This document shows, piece by piece, positions 53,258-61,785 of a stretch of DNA of 64,000 nt (position 1 is the first letter of the stretch; each line of letters begins with the position of its first letter). The stretch lies in assembly GCA_003132205.1 (NCBI GenBank), contig PKWY01000038.1:31765-95764 (forward strand). Direction: 5' to 3'. This DNA comes from Acidimicrobiaceae bacterium. Lineage in GTDB: Bacteria; Actinomycetota; Acidimicrobiia; Acidimicrobiales; RAAP-2. Under the pieces are notes generated by a model, which saw only the letters and a list, made by a program, of their open reading frames with translations, searched no databases and was not told the DNA's origin. A program made the position numbers and the translations under genes.

Positions 53258-54160
53258 TTAGAGGCGGTCCCAGCCCGGAAGCAACGCGCCGCCCAGTTCA
53301 TCGCGAAGCGTGATCGCGAGCTCCTGGCCCAACTGCGAGGGCGGCCCTCCGCTCAGCGAAGCGCGTACGCTCCTCGATCCGTCCACGCCGATCATCGCGC
53401 CGTGCACGTGGATGACGTCGCCGACGAGGCGCGCGTAGGCCCCCGCGGGAATCGAGCACCCCGTGCCGAGCTCGGCGAGGAAGGCTCGTTCGGTCACGAG
53501 GGCGGTCATGGCCTCATCATTGTTGATTTTCGCGAGCAGCGCCAGGGTCGCCACGTCGTCGCTTCGCGCTTCGAGCGCGAGGGCTCCCTGGCCCACCTGG
53601 GGCACGAACCACGTGGGATCGAGGCGCTCGGCGATGAGCTCGCTCTGGCCCAGCCGTTCCAGGGCCGCCGCCGCCGCGACGATCGCGTCGACGCCCCCCG
53701 TGCCGGGCGTGGCGAGGCGCGTGGCCATGTTGCCCCGCAGCTCGACCACTTGGAGGTCGGGTCGACGTTCGAGCAGTAAGGCGCGCCGGCGAGGCGAGCC
53801 CGTTGCCACGGTCGCTCCCGGACCGAGCCCCGCGAGCGAGCGCCCGACGAGCACGTCAACCGGGTCGCGACGTTCGGGGACACAGACGATCTCGAGGCCG
53901 TCGGGGCACTGACTGGGCAGATCCTTGGCGCTGTGCACCGCCACGTCGGCTTCGCCTCGAAGAAGCGCTCGTTGAATCTCCACCGCGAAGACCCCTTGCC
54001 CGCCGAGTACCGAGAGCGGAACGTCGAGTGAGCGGTCGCCGCTCGTCTCGATGAGGACCAGTTCGGTCTGCACGCCGTGGCGCTCCAGGTTCGAGCGGAC
54101 GAGTTCGGCCTGCAGAAGCGCGAGCGGCGAGCGGCGCGTCGCGAGGCGAACCGCGCTCAT
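53258..54160 (-). CDS. hemC: Porphobilinogen deaminase (hydroxymethylbilane synthase)
   Basis: The 300-residue enzyme joins four porphobilinogens. Signatures are LATRRSPLALLQAELV, ADVAVHSAKDLP, TGSPRRRALLLERRPDL, VPQVGQGALALEAR, and Cys235 in ELGTGCSIPAGAYA, which holds the dipyrromethane cofactor. The ATG overlaps the hemA stop (ATGA). Confidence 0.96.
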   Translation of the reverse strand: MSAVRLATRRSPLALLQAELVRSNLERHGVQTELVLIETSGDRSLDVPLSVLGGQGVFAVEIQRALLRGEADVAVHSAKDLPSQCPDGLEIVCVPERRDPVDVLVGRSLAGLGPGATVATGSPRRRALLLERRPDLQVVELRGNMATRLATPGTGGVDAIVAAAAALERLGQSELIAERLDPTWFVPQVGQGALALEARSDDVATLALLAKINNDEAMTALVTERAFLAELGTGCSIPAGAYARLVGDVIHVHGAMIGVDGSRSVRASLSGGPPSQLGQELAITLRDELGGALLPGWDRL

Positions 54161-55419
54161 AGGTCAAAGAGCGAGCGGGTGGCCTCGTTGAGTCGAATGC
54201 CCTGATCGGTGCCGGCCGACTCCTTCAATGCCACGGTGGGGCGGTGGGCGATCTTCGCGACGACCGAGCGGATGAGCGAGCGGACCCTCTCCTGCTGTTC
54301 TTCGCTGAGATCGGAAAGGTCGCCCTCGCGACGATGCAGCTCGGTGTCAACGATGTCGTCGAAGTACTCGCGCAGTTCGCTCACAATGGCGGCGGCGCCG
54401 CGCGCGCGCTGGTCGTGGAGGTACTTCTCGACGTCGTGCTCGACAATGGCGCGGGCCTCGTCGGCCGCCCCGTGACGCTCGCCGAGCACCTGCTCGATGC
54501 GCAGGTGCAGGTCGCCGATGTCGACGCGACGCACGTGACCCAGTTCCTCGACGTCCACCGCGACGGCCCTGGGGACCCCGAGGTCGACGAGCAGAAGCGG
54601 GTGCGCGGAGCCCTCGAGGTGCGCACGCGTGATGACCGGCGTCGTGGTTTCGACACAGATGATGGCGAGCCGCGCGAGGCGGAGCCTGGCTTCGATGTCG
54701 TCGAGGCCGCTCGCGAGCACGCGGGTGTCGCCAATCTCATCGCGCAGCGACTGCGCCTTTTCAATCGTTCGATTGCAGATGGTGACGGTCGCGATCTGAT
54801 CCGCCGAGCCCAGCAGGCTCTTCGCGACACCGGCGGCGAGCTGTCCCGCGCCGACGACGACGACGTCGGCGCCGTGCATCTCCTCGCCCAGTTCCTCGAG
54901 CGCCATGGCGACCGAGGCCTGGGCGAAGCTCGTCGTTCCCCGAGCGATTCCCGTTTCAGCGCGTACGCGCCTCCCCGCGGTGAGGGCCCGCTGGAACAGA
55001 TCGGTCAGCTCCGCTCCGGCAGTGTGCTCCTCGGAGGCGAGCTCGAGCGCGCGGCGAAGTTGGCCGAGGATCTCGAACTCGCCGGGGACGACGGACTTCA
55101 GGCCGGCGGCGACGCTGAACAGATGGTTTGCCACCCCCCGGTCGAAGTGGACCGTCAGCTTGTCTTCGAACTCGCCAGCGTCAAGGCCGGTCGCGTCGGA
55201 GAGCGTCGTCGTGATCTCCTCGATGGCCCCGTGGAAGCGGTCGATCACGGCGACGACTTCGGTGCGCAGGCACGTCGAGACGAAGACCGCCTCGTGGATG
55301 TTGCGCTGGCTCAGCAGCGTGCGAAGGACCTTGTTCCACTCGTGCTCGAGGACGGTGACGCGCTCGAGCAAGTCGAGCGATGCGTGTTCGTGGTCGATGC
55401 CAACCGAAATCAGTGCCAC
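54157..55419 (-). CDS. hemA: Glutamyl-tRNA reductase
   Basis: HemA reduces Glu-tRNA to glutamate-1-semialdehyde, the committed step of C5 heme synthesis. The 420-residue protein has the catalytic Cys50 in VSTCLRTEVVAV (STCNRTE in most species), VPGEFEILGQLRRAL, the NADPH site VVVVGAGQLAAGVAKSL, and LLVDLGVPRAV, then a long dimerisation helix. It follows rex by 24 bases, as in streptomycetes where rex heads the hem genes. Confidence 0.95.
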   Translation of the reverse strand: MALISVGIDHEHASLDLLERVTVLEHEWNKVLRTLLSQRNIHEAVFVSTCLRTEVVAVIDRFHGAIEEITTTLSDATGLDAGEFEDKLTVHFDRGVANHLFSVAAGLKSVVPGEFEILGQLRRALELASEEHTAGAELTDLFQRALTAGRRVRAETGIARGTTSFAQASVAMALEELGEEMHGADVVVVGAGQLAAGVAKSLLGSADQIATVTICNRTIEKAQSLRDEIGDTRVLASGLDDIEARLRLARLAIICVETTTPVITRAHLEGSAHPLLLVDLGVPRAVAVDVEELGHVRRVDIGDLHLRIEQVLGERHGAADEARAIVEHDVEKYLHDQRARGAAAIVSELREYFDDIVDTELHRREGDLSDLSEEQQERVRSLIRSVVAKIAHRPTVALKESAGTDQGIRLNEATRSLFDL

Positions 55420-55443
55420 GGAGTCTCCACAATGAAGGCCATG

Positions 55444-56142
55444 CTAGGTGGCCCGCAGGGGGTTCGCCGTGGCGATGCCGAGCGAGTGCAGCAGGCCCCC
55501 GCCGAGCGGTCCCGTGCCGTTGTTGAGGTGGTACATCAGGATCTGCAGCTCGATGGAGAAGTCCACGTAGTGCACCGCCGTGCCGAGCGGCACCGTTATC
55601 ACCTGCTGGGCGAAGTTCAGCAGGGCGTGGATATCGGCGCTCACCAGCCGATCCGCGACCTCCTGGGCCGCTACCGCGGGCACGCAGATGACCCCGACGG
55701 TCGCCTTCGCGATGGGCCCGTTCAAGGGCTTGACGAGGTGACCCGCCACCTCGGTGCCGATGACCTCGGGGTCGTTGTCGTAGACATCCGCGAGCTGGGC
55801 GCCGCGGATCAGGAAGTTGGAGGAGTTGACGAGCGCCCGGCCCAGGTTGCCGATGCCCACGACGGCCACGTCGTATTTGCGGTCGTGTCCGAGGGCTTCG
55901 CCGATTCGTTCATTGAGCACATTGACGTCGTACCCGGCGCCGCGCGTTCCAAAGGAGCCGAGTCCCGCGAGGTCACGGCGCACGGTCGTCGCGGTGACGC
56001 CAGCGAGCTCGCCGATCTGCTGGGAATCGATCCGCGTGAGCCCCCGGCGCCGCCAGCCTTCAGCAATGCGTTGGTAGACCGGCAGGCGTGCGATGGTCGG
56101 TTCGGACAGTTTCCTCGCTCTGAGACGTGTGGTGACGGCCAT
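55444..56142 (-). CDS. rex: Redox-sensing transcriptional repressor Rex
   Basis: The 232-residue protein has an N-terminal winged helix (ARLPVYQRIAEGWRRRGLTRIDSQQIGELAGVTATTVRRDLAGLGSFGTRGAGYDV) and a Rossmann domain (VAVVGIGNLGRALVNS; YDNDPEVIG). NADH binding releases Rex from DNA, derepressing respiratory genes. Its position just upstream of hemA-C-D-B-L suggests that heme synthesis is one target; no clear TGTGA-N-TCACA-type operator was found around it. Confidence 0.94.
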   Translation of the reverse strand: MAVTTRLRARKLSEPTIARLPVYQRIAEGWRRRGLTRIDSQQIGELAGVTATTVRRDLAGLGSFGTRGAGYDVNVLNERIGEALGHDRKYDVAVVGIGNLGRALVNSSNFLIRGAQLADVYDNDPEVIGTEVAGHLVKPLNGPIAKATVGVICVPAVAAQEVADRLVSADIHALLNFAQQVITVPLGTAVHYVDFSIELQILMYHLNNGTGPLGGGLLHSLGIATANPLRAT

Positions 56143-56164
56143 TGCTCAACGTTACTAGCGGCCC

Positions 56165-56971
56165 TTAACGGCCCAACTGACGGCTTCGCTCGGCGGCCGA
56201 GGCGACAGCTTCCAAGAATGCGGCTCGCACCGCTCGCCCTTCGAGCATGCGAAGCCCCGCCGCGGTGACCCCGCCGGGAGAGGTCACCTGGGAGCGAAGC
56301 TCCTCGGGTGACTCGCCCGTCGCCGCCAAGAGCGCCGCCGATCCCTCGAAGGTCCCCACGACCAACTGACGCGACACGTCGCGCGAGAGCCCCTGGTGGA
56401 CGCCGGCTTCGATGAGCGATTCGACGACGAGGTACAGGTACGCCGGCATCGCGCCGGAAAGCCCCGACACCGCGTCGAGGTTCACTTCGGTCACCCGCAC
56501 GACCGTGCCGACCGCTCCGAGGATCGACTCGGCCCAGTCGAGGTCGTCCTTCGTGACGTGCGCTCCGCCCGCAATGGCGCTGACGCCCTTGCGCACGAGC
56601 ACCGGGGTATTGGGCATCGAGCGGATCACCGCGATCGGACCGGGGAAGACCGCTTCGATGCGGGCCGTCGAGAGCCCCGCCACCACCGACAGAAGTCGCC
56701 GAACCCCGGCGATGCCGCAGACTCGCGCCGCGGACTCCGCGTGAATGGGCTTCACGCAAAGGACGGCGCCCGTGGTATCGCCCACGTGCTCGAGCTCGAG
56801 CGAGGCGAGAATCGTGACGCCGGGCAGGCGGGCTTTCAGCGACTCGCGCTGTTCCACCGAGCTTTCGATGACGGCGAGCTGCTCGGGCGTACACCACGAA
56901 GCGCTGACCAGTCCTTCGGCGAGCGCCGATCCCATGTGCCCGCCGCCGACGATGATTAGTTCAAAAGCCAT
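56165..56971 (-). CDS. proC: Pyrroline-5-carboxylate reductase
   Basis: The 268-residue enzyme makes proline with NAD(P)H. It has the Rossmann start LIIVGGGHMGSALAEGLV, VLCVKPIHAE, VIRSMPNTPVLVRKGVSAIAG and the signature DAVSGLSGAMPAYLYLVVESLIEAGVHQGLSR. TSPGGVTAAGLRMLE occurs near the end. It lies between ybjN and rex with short gaps (about 22 bases). Confidence 0.94.
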   Translation of the reverse strand: MAFELIIVGGGHMGSALAEGLVSASWCTPEQLAVIESSVEQRESLKARLPGVTILASLELEHVGDTTGAVLCVKPIHAESAARVCGIAGVRRLLSVVAGLSTARIEAVFPGPIAVIRSMPNTPVLVRKGVSAIAGGAHVTKDDLDWAESILGAVGTVVRVTEVNLDAVSGLSGAMPAYLYLVVESLIEAGVHQGLSRDVSRQLVVGTFEGSAALLAATGESPEELRSQVTSPGGVTAAGLRMLEGRAVRAAFLEAVASAAERSRQLGR

Positions 56972-56994
56972 ATTTCAAGGCTACAGCGTGGCTC

Positions 56995-57483
56995 TCACTC
57001 TCTCCTGGGGCGGCGCCGATACAGCGTACCCAGCCCCATCGACATGGCGGTCGGAAAGATCTCGTCGACGTAGTGCACCGTCGCCCCGACGAGTTCGTCC
57101 AGTCGCTCGAGGGTGACGTCGGCGATGGGAAGCTGCGCGACCAGATAGACGCCGTCCTCTGGCCCAATGGCGAGGTGCAGGTCGCGCAGGTCGGCGTTCT
57201 TCACAAGCAGATACCGGTAGAGGGCCTCGCGGTTCTCCTCGGGGGCGGGCATGATCTGGGATTCGAAGTGCACGGTGCGTTGGCGCAGCGTCAGCCAGAG
57301 CGCGATGACGTCCTTCTCGTCGCCGCGAAGACGAATCATCCAATGGAAGTGGCCGCGGTCATCGCTGTGGGGCGCGTGCTCCACCTCTCCGACCAGCCCG
57401 CTCGCCCGCCACTGGGCTTCCCATTCTCGCACGATCTCGTCCAGACGAAGCGCCGCATCCTCTTCGCCGATCGGAGCCGACAT
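56995..57483 (-). CDS. YbjN-like domain protein
   Basis: The 162-residue protein has the type III secretion chaperone-like YbjN fold pattern. It includes WMIRLRGDEKDVIALWLTLRQRTVHFESQIMPAPEENREALYRYLLVKNADLRDLHLAIGPEDGVYLVAQLPI and then DELVGATVHYVDE. Such genes commonly follow mshA in actinobacteria; the function is not known. The ATG abuts the mshA stop directly (TAG then ATG). Confidence 0.75.
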   Translation of the reverse strand: MSAPIGEEDAALRLDEIVREWEAQWRASGLVGEVEHAPHSDDRGHFHWMIRLRGDEKDVIALWLTLRQRTVHFESQIMPAPEENREALYRYLLVKNADLRDLHLAIGPEDGVYLVAQLPIADVTLERLDELVGATVHYVDEIFPTAMSMGLGTLYRRRPRRE

Positions 57484-58701
57484 CTAGCAGCGCACGAGGC
57501 CCGAGAGGCTCAGCTGCTCGGTGAGGCTCGCGAGCGACTCCGCGGCCGAGCGCCAGGTGTACCGGCGCGCGAGCAGGACGGCGCTGTTGGACATCGCGGT
57601 GGTCGTCTCGGGATTGGTCGCCACCTCGACGGCGTCAGCCCAGGCGCTCGGGTCACGTTGCGAGACCAGGAATCCGTTGACGCCGGGCTCGATCAACGTG
57701 ATCAGTCCCCCGACCTCGCTAGCGACGACCGGCGTGCCGCACGCGGAAGACTCCAGCGCCACCAGCCCGAAACTCTCCGAACGCGACGGCACGAGGGTCA
57801 CGTCGGCCGCCCGCATCCACGACGAAAGCAGTTGATGGGCCTGCGGCGCGACGAAGCTCACGTGCTCGATGACGCCCGCCTCGGCGACGCGCTCGTGGAG
57901 CTTCGCGAGGGTCTCTCTTCCGTCGGCGCCCGACGGCCCGCCGATGATCGCCAGCATGGCGTTTCGGCCTCGGGCGCGAAGCTCGATCAGCGTCTCGAGG
58001 GCGAGGTCCACGCCCTTCAGGGCTTGGAGGCGTCCGACGAACAAAAGCAGCGTCTGGTCGGCGTCGAGCCCGAGGGCCCGGCGGGCCTGCGGACGGTATC
58101 CCGGAGCGAAGAACGCGTGCTCGACGCCGAGGGGCACGATGTGCACCCGCGCCGGATCGGCGTTGTAGAAACGGACGAACTGCTCGGCCTCCACCTCGCA
58201 GCTGGCGAGGACCGCGTCGGCGCAGGCGAAGATCGCGGCCTCCTGCAGCGCGCGTTCCTCGGACTCGGCCTCGAAGTGGTCGGCCTTCACCCGTTCCAGC
58301 GTGTGGAACGTCATGATCAGAGGAATGTTCATCTCGTGCTTCAACCGGTGGCCGGCGAGTCCGCTCAGCCAGTAGTTCGCGTGGATCGCGTCGGGCTTGC
58401 CGGAACTTCGAAACGACGCCGCGACCCCGTCGGTGAACTCTCCGATGTGGTCCGCCAACGCCTCGCGCTCGAGCGGGACCGGGGGGCCGGCAGTGACGTG
58501 GTGGACCCGAAAACCCGGTTCGACCTGCTCGATGTCGCGCAGCTGAGGACTGTCGCGCCGGGTATAGACGTCGACTTCGTGACCGAACCGGGCCAACGCG
58601 CTCGAGAGTTCGCGGACGTAGACGTTCATGCCGCCACCGTCGCCGGTGCCCGGCTGGGCCAGGGGCGACGTGTGATACGACAGGACGCTGAGACGGGACA
58701 T
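57484..58701 (-). CDS. mshA: D-inositol-3-phosphate glycosyltransferase (mycothiol synthesis)
   Basis: MshA starts mycothiol synthesis by moving GlcNAc onto inositol-3-phosphate. The 405-residue GT4 enzyme has the characteristic N-terminus SYHTSPLAQPGTGDGGGMNVYVRELSSALA, DAIHANYWLSGLAGHRLKHE, LLFVGRLQALKGVDLALE, and the E-x7-E motif ESFGLVALESSACGTPVVASEVGG. ATG 58701 is preferred over an in-frame TTG six bases upstream. It heads the run of co-directional genes through hemL. Confidence 0.93.
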   Translation of the reverse strand: MSRLSVLSYHTSPLAQPGTGDGGGMNVYVRELSSALARFGHEVDVYTRRDSPQLRDIEQVEPGFRVHHVTAGPPVPLEREALADHIGEFTDGVAASFRSSGKPDAIHANYWLSGLAGHRLKHEMNIPLIMTFHTLERVKADHFEAESEERALQEAAIFACADAVLASCEVEAEQFVRFYNADPARVHIVPLGVEHAFFAPGYRPQARRALGLDADQTLLLFVGRLQALKGVDLALETLIELRARGRNAMLAIIGGPSGADGRETLAKLHERVAEAGVIEHVSFVAPQAHQLLSSWMRAADVTLVPSRSESFGLVALESSACGTPVVASEVGGLITLIEPGVNGFLVSQRDPSAWADAVEVATNPETTTAMSNSAVLLARRYTWRSAAESLASLTEQLSLSGLVRC

Positions 58702-58754
58702 GCGCAAAGCCTACCGGTCGAGTCATCATTCCGTCAGGGGCGGATATTCCCTTG

Positions 58755-59060
58755 TCAGGCTTGGCTTCTCGGCACGATCCACACGACGTCGCGGCTCGGG
58801 ACCAGTCCGAAGTCCCGCGAGTCGGTCGAAACGCCGGCGTTGTCGCCGCGAAGGTCGAGCTGGCTCCCTTTGCGCCCGACGCATCGCTTCAAGAGCCAGC
58901 GACCGGGATCCCTCGGGTCGCGCACGACGACCACGTCGCCGACGCGCACCGGCCGCCACCGGCGGATGGCCGTGAGGCGTTCACCCGGCAGGTACGTCGG
59001 CATCATCGACTGACCGTCGACGGCGACTCGACGAAAGAGGAACTCCACGATCCGGGACAC
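58755..59060 (-). CDS. sodX: Nickel superoxide dismutase maturation protease (SodX)
   Basis: A 101-residue S24/S26 signal-peptidase-like protein with the catalytic Ser18 in VDGQSMMPTYLPGERLTA and Lys58 in WLLKRCVGRKG. It has no membrane anchor segment, as expected for SodX, which cuts the SodN propeptide to expose the His1 nickel ligand. It diverges from sodN across 92 bases, which is the usual partnership. Confidence 0.9.
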   Translation of the reverse strand: MSRIVEFLFRRVAVDGQSMMPTYLPGERLTAIRRWRPVRVGDVVVVRDPRDPGRWLLKRCVGRKGSQLDLRGDNAGVSTDSRDFGLVPSRDVVWIVPRSQA

Positions 59061-59152
59061 AAAAATGAACGATAGACGAGCGGTCTGGCTAACCTTCTAT
59101 TTGAAGAACTGGTCAGCGTCCTCGTTGGCCGCGACAATCGAAAGGCGAAGCC

Positions 59153-59569
59153 ATGACGCTTCTTTCCCGTATCAACAAAGCACTCGACGCGAGCACCACC
59201 CCGCTCGTGGTGTCGGCCCACTGCGACCTGCCCTGTGGCGTGTACGACCCCGCCCAGGCGAGGATCGAAGCCCAGTCGGTGAAGGCCTGCATGGAGAAGT
59301 ACAACGCGTCGGAGGACGCCGACTTCAAGGTCCGCGCCACCATCATCAAGGAAGAGCGCTGCGACCTCGTCAAGCACCACCTGTGGGTCCTGTGGACCGA
59401 CTACTTCAAGGTCGACCACCTGAAGGAGTTCCCCAACCTGCACGACCTCTTCTGGATGGCCACCAAGACCGCCGGCGACGCGAAGAAGTCCAACGACGTC
59501 ACCGTCGCCGACCGTCTCCTCAGCGAGATCGACGCGATCGCCGAACTCTTCTGGGCGACCAAGAAGTAA
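59153..59569 (+). CDS. sodN: Nickel-containing superoxide dismutase
   Basis: The 138-residue precursor has a 22-residue propeptide followed by the nickel hook HCDLPCGVYDP (His23, Cys24, Cys28 of the precursor). Cleavage after Ala22 exposes the His1 ligand. The remaining four-helix bundle (ARIEAQSVKACMEKYN, LVKHHLWVLWTDYFK) is normal. It dismutes cytoplasmic superoxide. AAAGG precedes the ATG by about 9 bases. A long perfect hairpin follows the stop. Confidence 0.97.
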   Translation: MTLLSRINKALDASTTPLVVSAHCDLPCGVYDPAQARIEAQSVKACMEKYNASEDADFKVRATIIKEERCDLVKHHLWVLWTDYFKVDHLKEFPNLHDLFWMATKTAGDAKKSNDVTVADRLLSEIDAIAELFWATKK

Positions 59570-59581
59570 GCGACGTCCCAC

Positions 59582-59621
59582 AGCAGAAGACCCGGTGGCT
59601 CAGGCCACCGGGTCTTCTGCT
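59582..59621. terminator. Strong hairpin terminator after sodN
   Basis: An 18-bp perfect stem (59582-59599 with 59604-59621) around a TCAG loop, directly after the sodN stop and ending in CTTTC. It separates the convergent sodN and zinc-finger genes and could stop transcription from both sides. Confidence 0.85.
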
Positions 59622-59635
59622 TTCAAGCGCAGCGA

Positions 59636-59824
59636 CTACGCGAGTTCCGGATGGGCCGGACAGTTCGACAGCAGCGGATTGGCGATGAGGTCGGCGTCAG
59701 AGATGGGCGTGGCGCAGACCTGGCAGGCGCGATAGGTGCCGACCCGCAGGCGCTCGAGAGCGCGGTCCACCTCGTTAAGCGTGGTTTCGATGGCGATGAC
59801 GCTCTCGTTGCTGAACTCGGACAT
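59636..59824 (-). CDS. Small TraR/DksA-type zinc-finger protein
   Basis: The 62-residue protein has a helical N-terminal half (ESVIAIETTLNEVDRALERLRVGTYRAC) and one zinc finger CQVCATPISDADLIANPLLSNCPAH. The fourth ligand is His rather than the usual Cys. Proteins of this type bind in the RNA polymerase secondary channel or simply carry the finger; at 62 residues the coiled-coil arm of DksA is absent. It follows arcC by 25 bases on the same strand. Confidence 0.7.
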   Translation of the reverse strand: MSEFSNESVIAIETTLNEVDRALERLRVGTYRACQVCATPISDADLIANPLLSNCPAHPELA

Positions 59825-59849
59825 GGCCTAGAACTTACTCGCTCGGTCC

Positions 59850-60761
59850 CTACGGAACTCTGGAGGCGACGACCGTCGTGCCCGCCGTGCCGTGAAGGAG
59901 TTCGAGCGAGTCGTCGAAGGATCCAATGGCCGATCGCCCTCCGGTGGCCTCCACGAACCGGCAGGCGGCTTCCACTTTCGGGCCCATGGACCCGGCGGGA
60001 AAACTCAGGGCGCGCAGTTCACTGACGGTCGCCGAATGGATCGGGTGCTCGCTCACGGTTCCGTAGCCGGCGAGCACGGCCGGCACGTCGGTGAGGATCA
60101 GCATGGCGTCCGCGTTGACGTCGCGGGCGATCACCGCCGTGGCGAGGTCCTTGTCGATGACCGCCTCGACGCCGTGAAGGTTCCCCATCGCGTCGCGCGC
60201 CACGGGTACTCCCCCGCCTCCGGCGCAGACCACGATCGTGCCCGAGGCCACGAGCTCCTTGATCGTCGCGATCTCCACCACTTCCATTGGCTCGGGCGAC
60301 GCCACGACGCGGCGCCACAGCGGTCCGTCCTGCTTCATGGTCCACCCGGTCCCCGCCGTGGGGCGGGCCTCGTCCGCCGCGTAGCCCCGTCCCACGAACT
60401 TGGTGGGGTTCGAAAAGGCCGGATCGTTGAGGTCGACCACCGTCTGGGTGACGAGTGCGACCGCCCGTCGGGTGGGGAGCGCGTTGGCCAACGCCTGGGC
60501 CAACCAGTAGCCGATCATCCCCTGGGTCTGGGCCCCGAGCGCGTCGAACGGGAAGGGGTGATCGAGCACGGGATCGCTGGCGCTCTCGACCGCGAGCATG
60601 CCGACCTGGGGACCATTCCCGTGGGTGACGATCAGCGTGTTGCCTTCGGCGACTCTGACCAGATGCGCGACCGCGTCGAGAACGTGGTGCTCCTGGATCT
60701 CCGCCGCCGGCCTCTCGCCGCGCTGCAGCAAGGCATTGCCGCCGAGGGCGACGACGATCAG
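59850..60761 (-). CDS. arcC: Carbamate kinase, with a probable CTG start
   Basis: ArcC makes ATP from carbamoyl phosphate and ADP. The conserved N-terminus IVVALGGNALLQRGERP is present, but no ATG, GTG or TTG precedes it in frame before a stop. CTG at 60759-60761 gives MIVVALGGNALLQRG and lies 8 bases after GGAGG (60770-60774), so I start there (303 residues); TTG 60731 would delete the ALGGNA motif. Further motifs are VTHGNGPQVGMLA, DALGAQTQGMIGYWL, VVCAGGGGVPV, VIDKDLATAVIA and FPAGSMGPKVEAACRFV. It follows the argF stop by 4 bases. Confidence 0.88.
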   Translation of the reverse strand: MIVVALGGNALLQRGERPAAEIQEHHVLDAVAHLVRVAEGNTLIVTHGNGPQVGMLAVESASDPVLDHPFPFDALGAQTQGMIGYWLAQALANALPTRRAVALVTQTVVDLNDPAFSNPTKFVGRGYAADEARPTAGTGWTMKQDGPLWRRVVASPEPMEVVEIATIKELVASGTIVVCAGGGGVPVARDAMGNLHGVEAVIDKDLATAVIARDVNADAMLILTDVPAVLAGYGTVSEHPIHSATVSELRALSFPAGSMGPKVEAACRFVEATGGRSAIGSFDDSLELLHGTAGTTVVASRVP

Positions 60762-60765
60762 GATC

Positions 60766-61785
60766 TCAACCTCCGGCCAGCGTCGCGACCATGATGGCCT
60801 TGATGGTGTGCAGGCGATTCTCCGCCTGATCGAACACGATCGACGCCGGAGACTCGAAGACCTCGTCGGTCACTTCGAGCGCGCTGACCCCGTAGATCTT
60901 CGCGAGCTCGTCGCCGATCTCGGTCTCGCAGTTGTGCAGGGCCGGCAGGCAGTGCAGGAACTTGACGTCGGGATTCCTACTGGACTCGAGCAATGCCGCG
61001 TTCACCTGGTACGCCAGCAACTGCTCGATGCGCGACCCCCACGCCTCTTCGGGCTCGCCCATCGACAGCCACACGTCGGTGTAGATGAAGTCGGCGCCGG
61101 TGACGGCTTCGCTCGCGCTCTCGGTGATGGTGATCCGGGCGTTCGAGTGCTCCGCCAAGGACCTGGCGAGCTTCTGGACGTCGTCGGACGGCTGCAGCAC
61201 GCCCGGGGCGCCGATCCGGATCTCCATGCCGAGCAGCGCCGCTACCACCAGTATCGAGTTCGCCGTGTTGTTGCGCGCGTCGCCCACGTAGGAGAGGACG
61301 ACCTGTTCTATCGGCTTCGCGGTGTGGTCGAGGATTGTCATGACGTCCGCGAGCAACTGCGTCGGGTGCCACTCGTTGGTGAGACCGTTCCACACCGGAA
61401 CACCCGCGAACTCGGCCAGCTTCTCCACGTCGGCGTGGGCAAACCCACGGAACTCGATGCCGTCGTACATGCGCCCGAGCGCGCGGGCCGTGTCCTTCAC
61501 GGACTCCTTCTTGCCCAGCTGGGTCTCGCCGGGCCCCATGTAGGTGACGTGCGCGCCCTGATCGTGCGCGGCGACCTCGAAGGCCGAGCGCGTCCTCGTC
61601 GAGGTCTTCTCGAAGATCAGCGCGATGTTCTTGCCCTTCAGGCGCTTCTTCTCGATGCCGGTCCACTTCTCTTGACGCAGCAGGAACGCCAGGTCGATGA
61701 GGGCCATGAACTCCTTCTTCGTGAGGTCGGCGTCCTGCAGGAGGCTTCGCCCCTTCAGGCCATTCAGGTACTTTGATTTGCTCAT
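60766..61785 (-). CDS. argF: Ornithine carbamoyltransferase (catabolic, ArcB-type)
   Basis: The 339-residue enzyme has the carbamoyl-phosphate loop [12 protein letters not shown] (STRTR at 62-66), [14 protein letters not shown], the ornithine loop and [14 protein letters not shown]. Placed between arcA and arcC, it should run catabolically, splitting citrulline to ornithine and carbamoyl phosphate. ATG 61785 overlaps the arcA stop (TAATG). Confidence 0.94.
   Translation of the reverse strand: MSKSKYLNGLKGRSLLQDADLTKKEFMALIDLAFLLRQEKWTGIEKKRLKGKNIALIFEKTSTRTRSAFEVAAHDQGAHVTYMGPGETQLGKKESVKDTARALGRMYDGIEFRGFAHADVEKLAEFAGVPVWNGLTNEWHPTQLLADVMTILDHTAKPIEQVVLSYVGDARNNTANSILVVAALLGMEIRIGAPGVLQPSDDVQKLARSLAEHSNARITITESASEAVTGADFIYTDVWLSMGEPEEAWGSRIEQLLAYQVNAALLESSRNPDVKFLHCLPALHNCETEIGDELAKIYGVSALEVTDEVFESPASIVFDQAENRLHTIKAIMVATLAGG
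60770..60774 (-). promoter_or_regulatory. Shine-Dalgarno site supporting the arcC CTG start
   Basis: GGAGG on the minus strand lies 8 bases before CTG 60761, inside the last codons of argF. There is no canonical start codon in the arcC frame at a usable distance. Confidence 0.6.

Noticed and set aside
56995..57483. Considered as the missing HemQ/chlorite-dismutase-like protein
   Set aside because: The sequence lacks the HemQ length and heme-binding pattern and matches the YbjN-type proteins that follow mshA.
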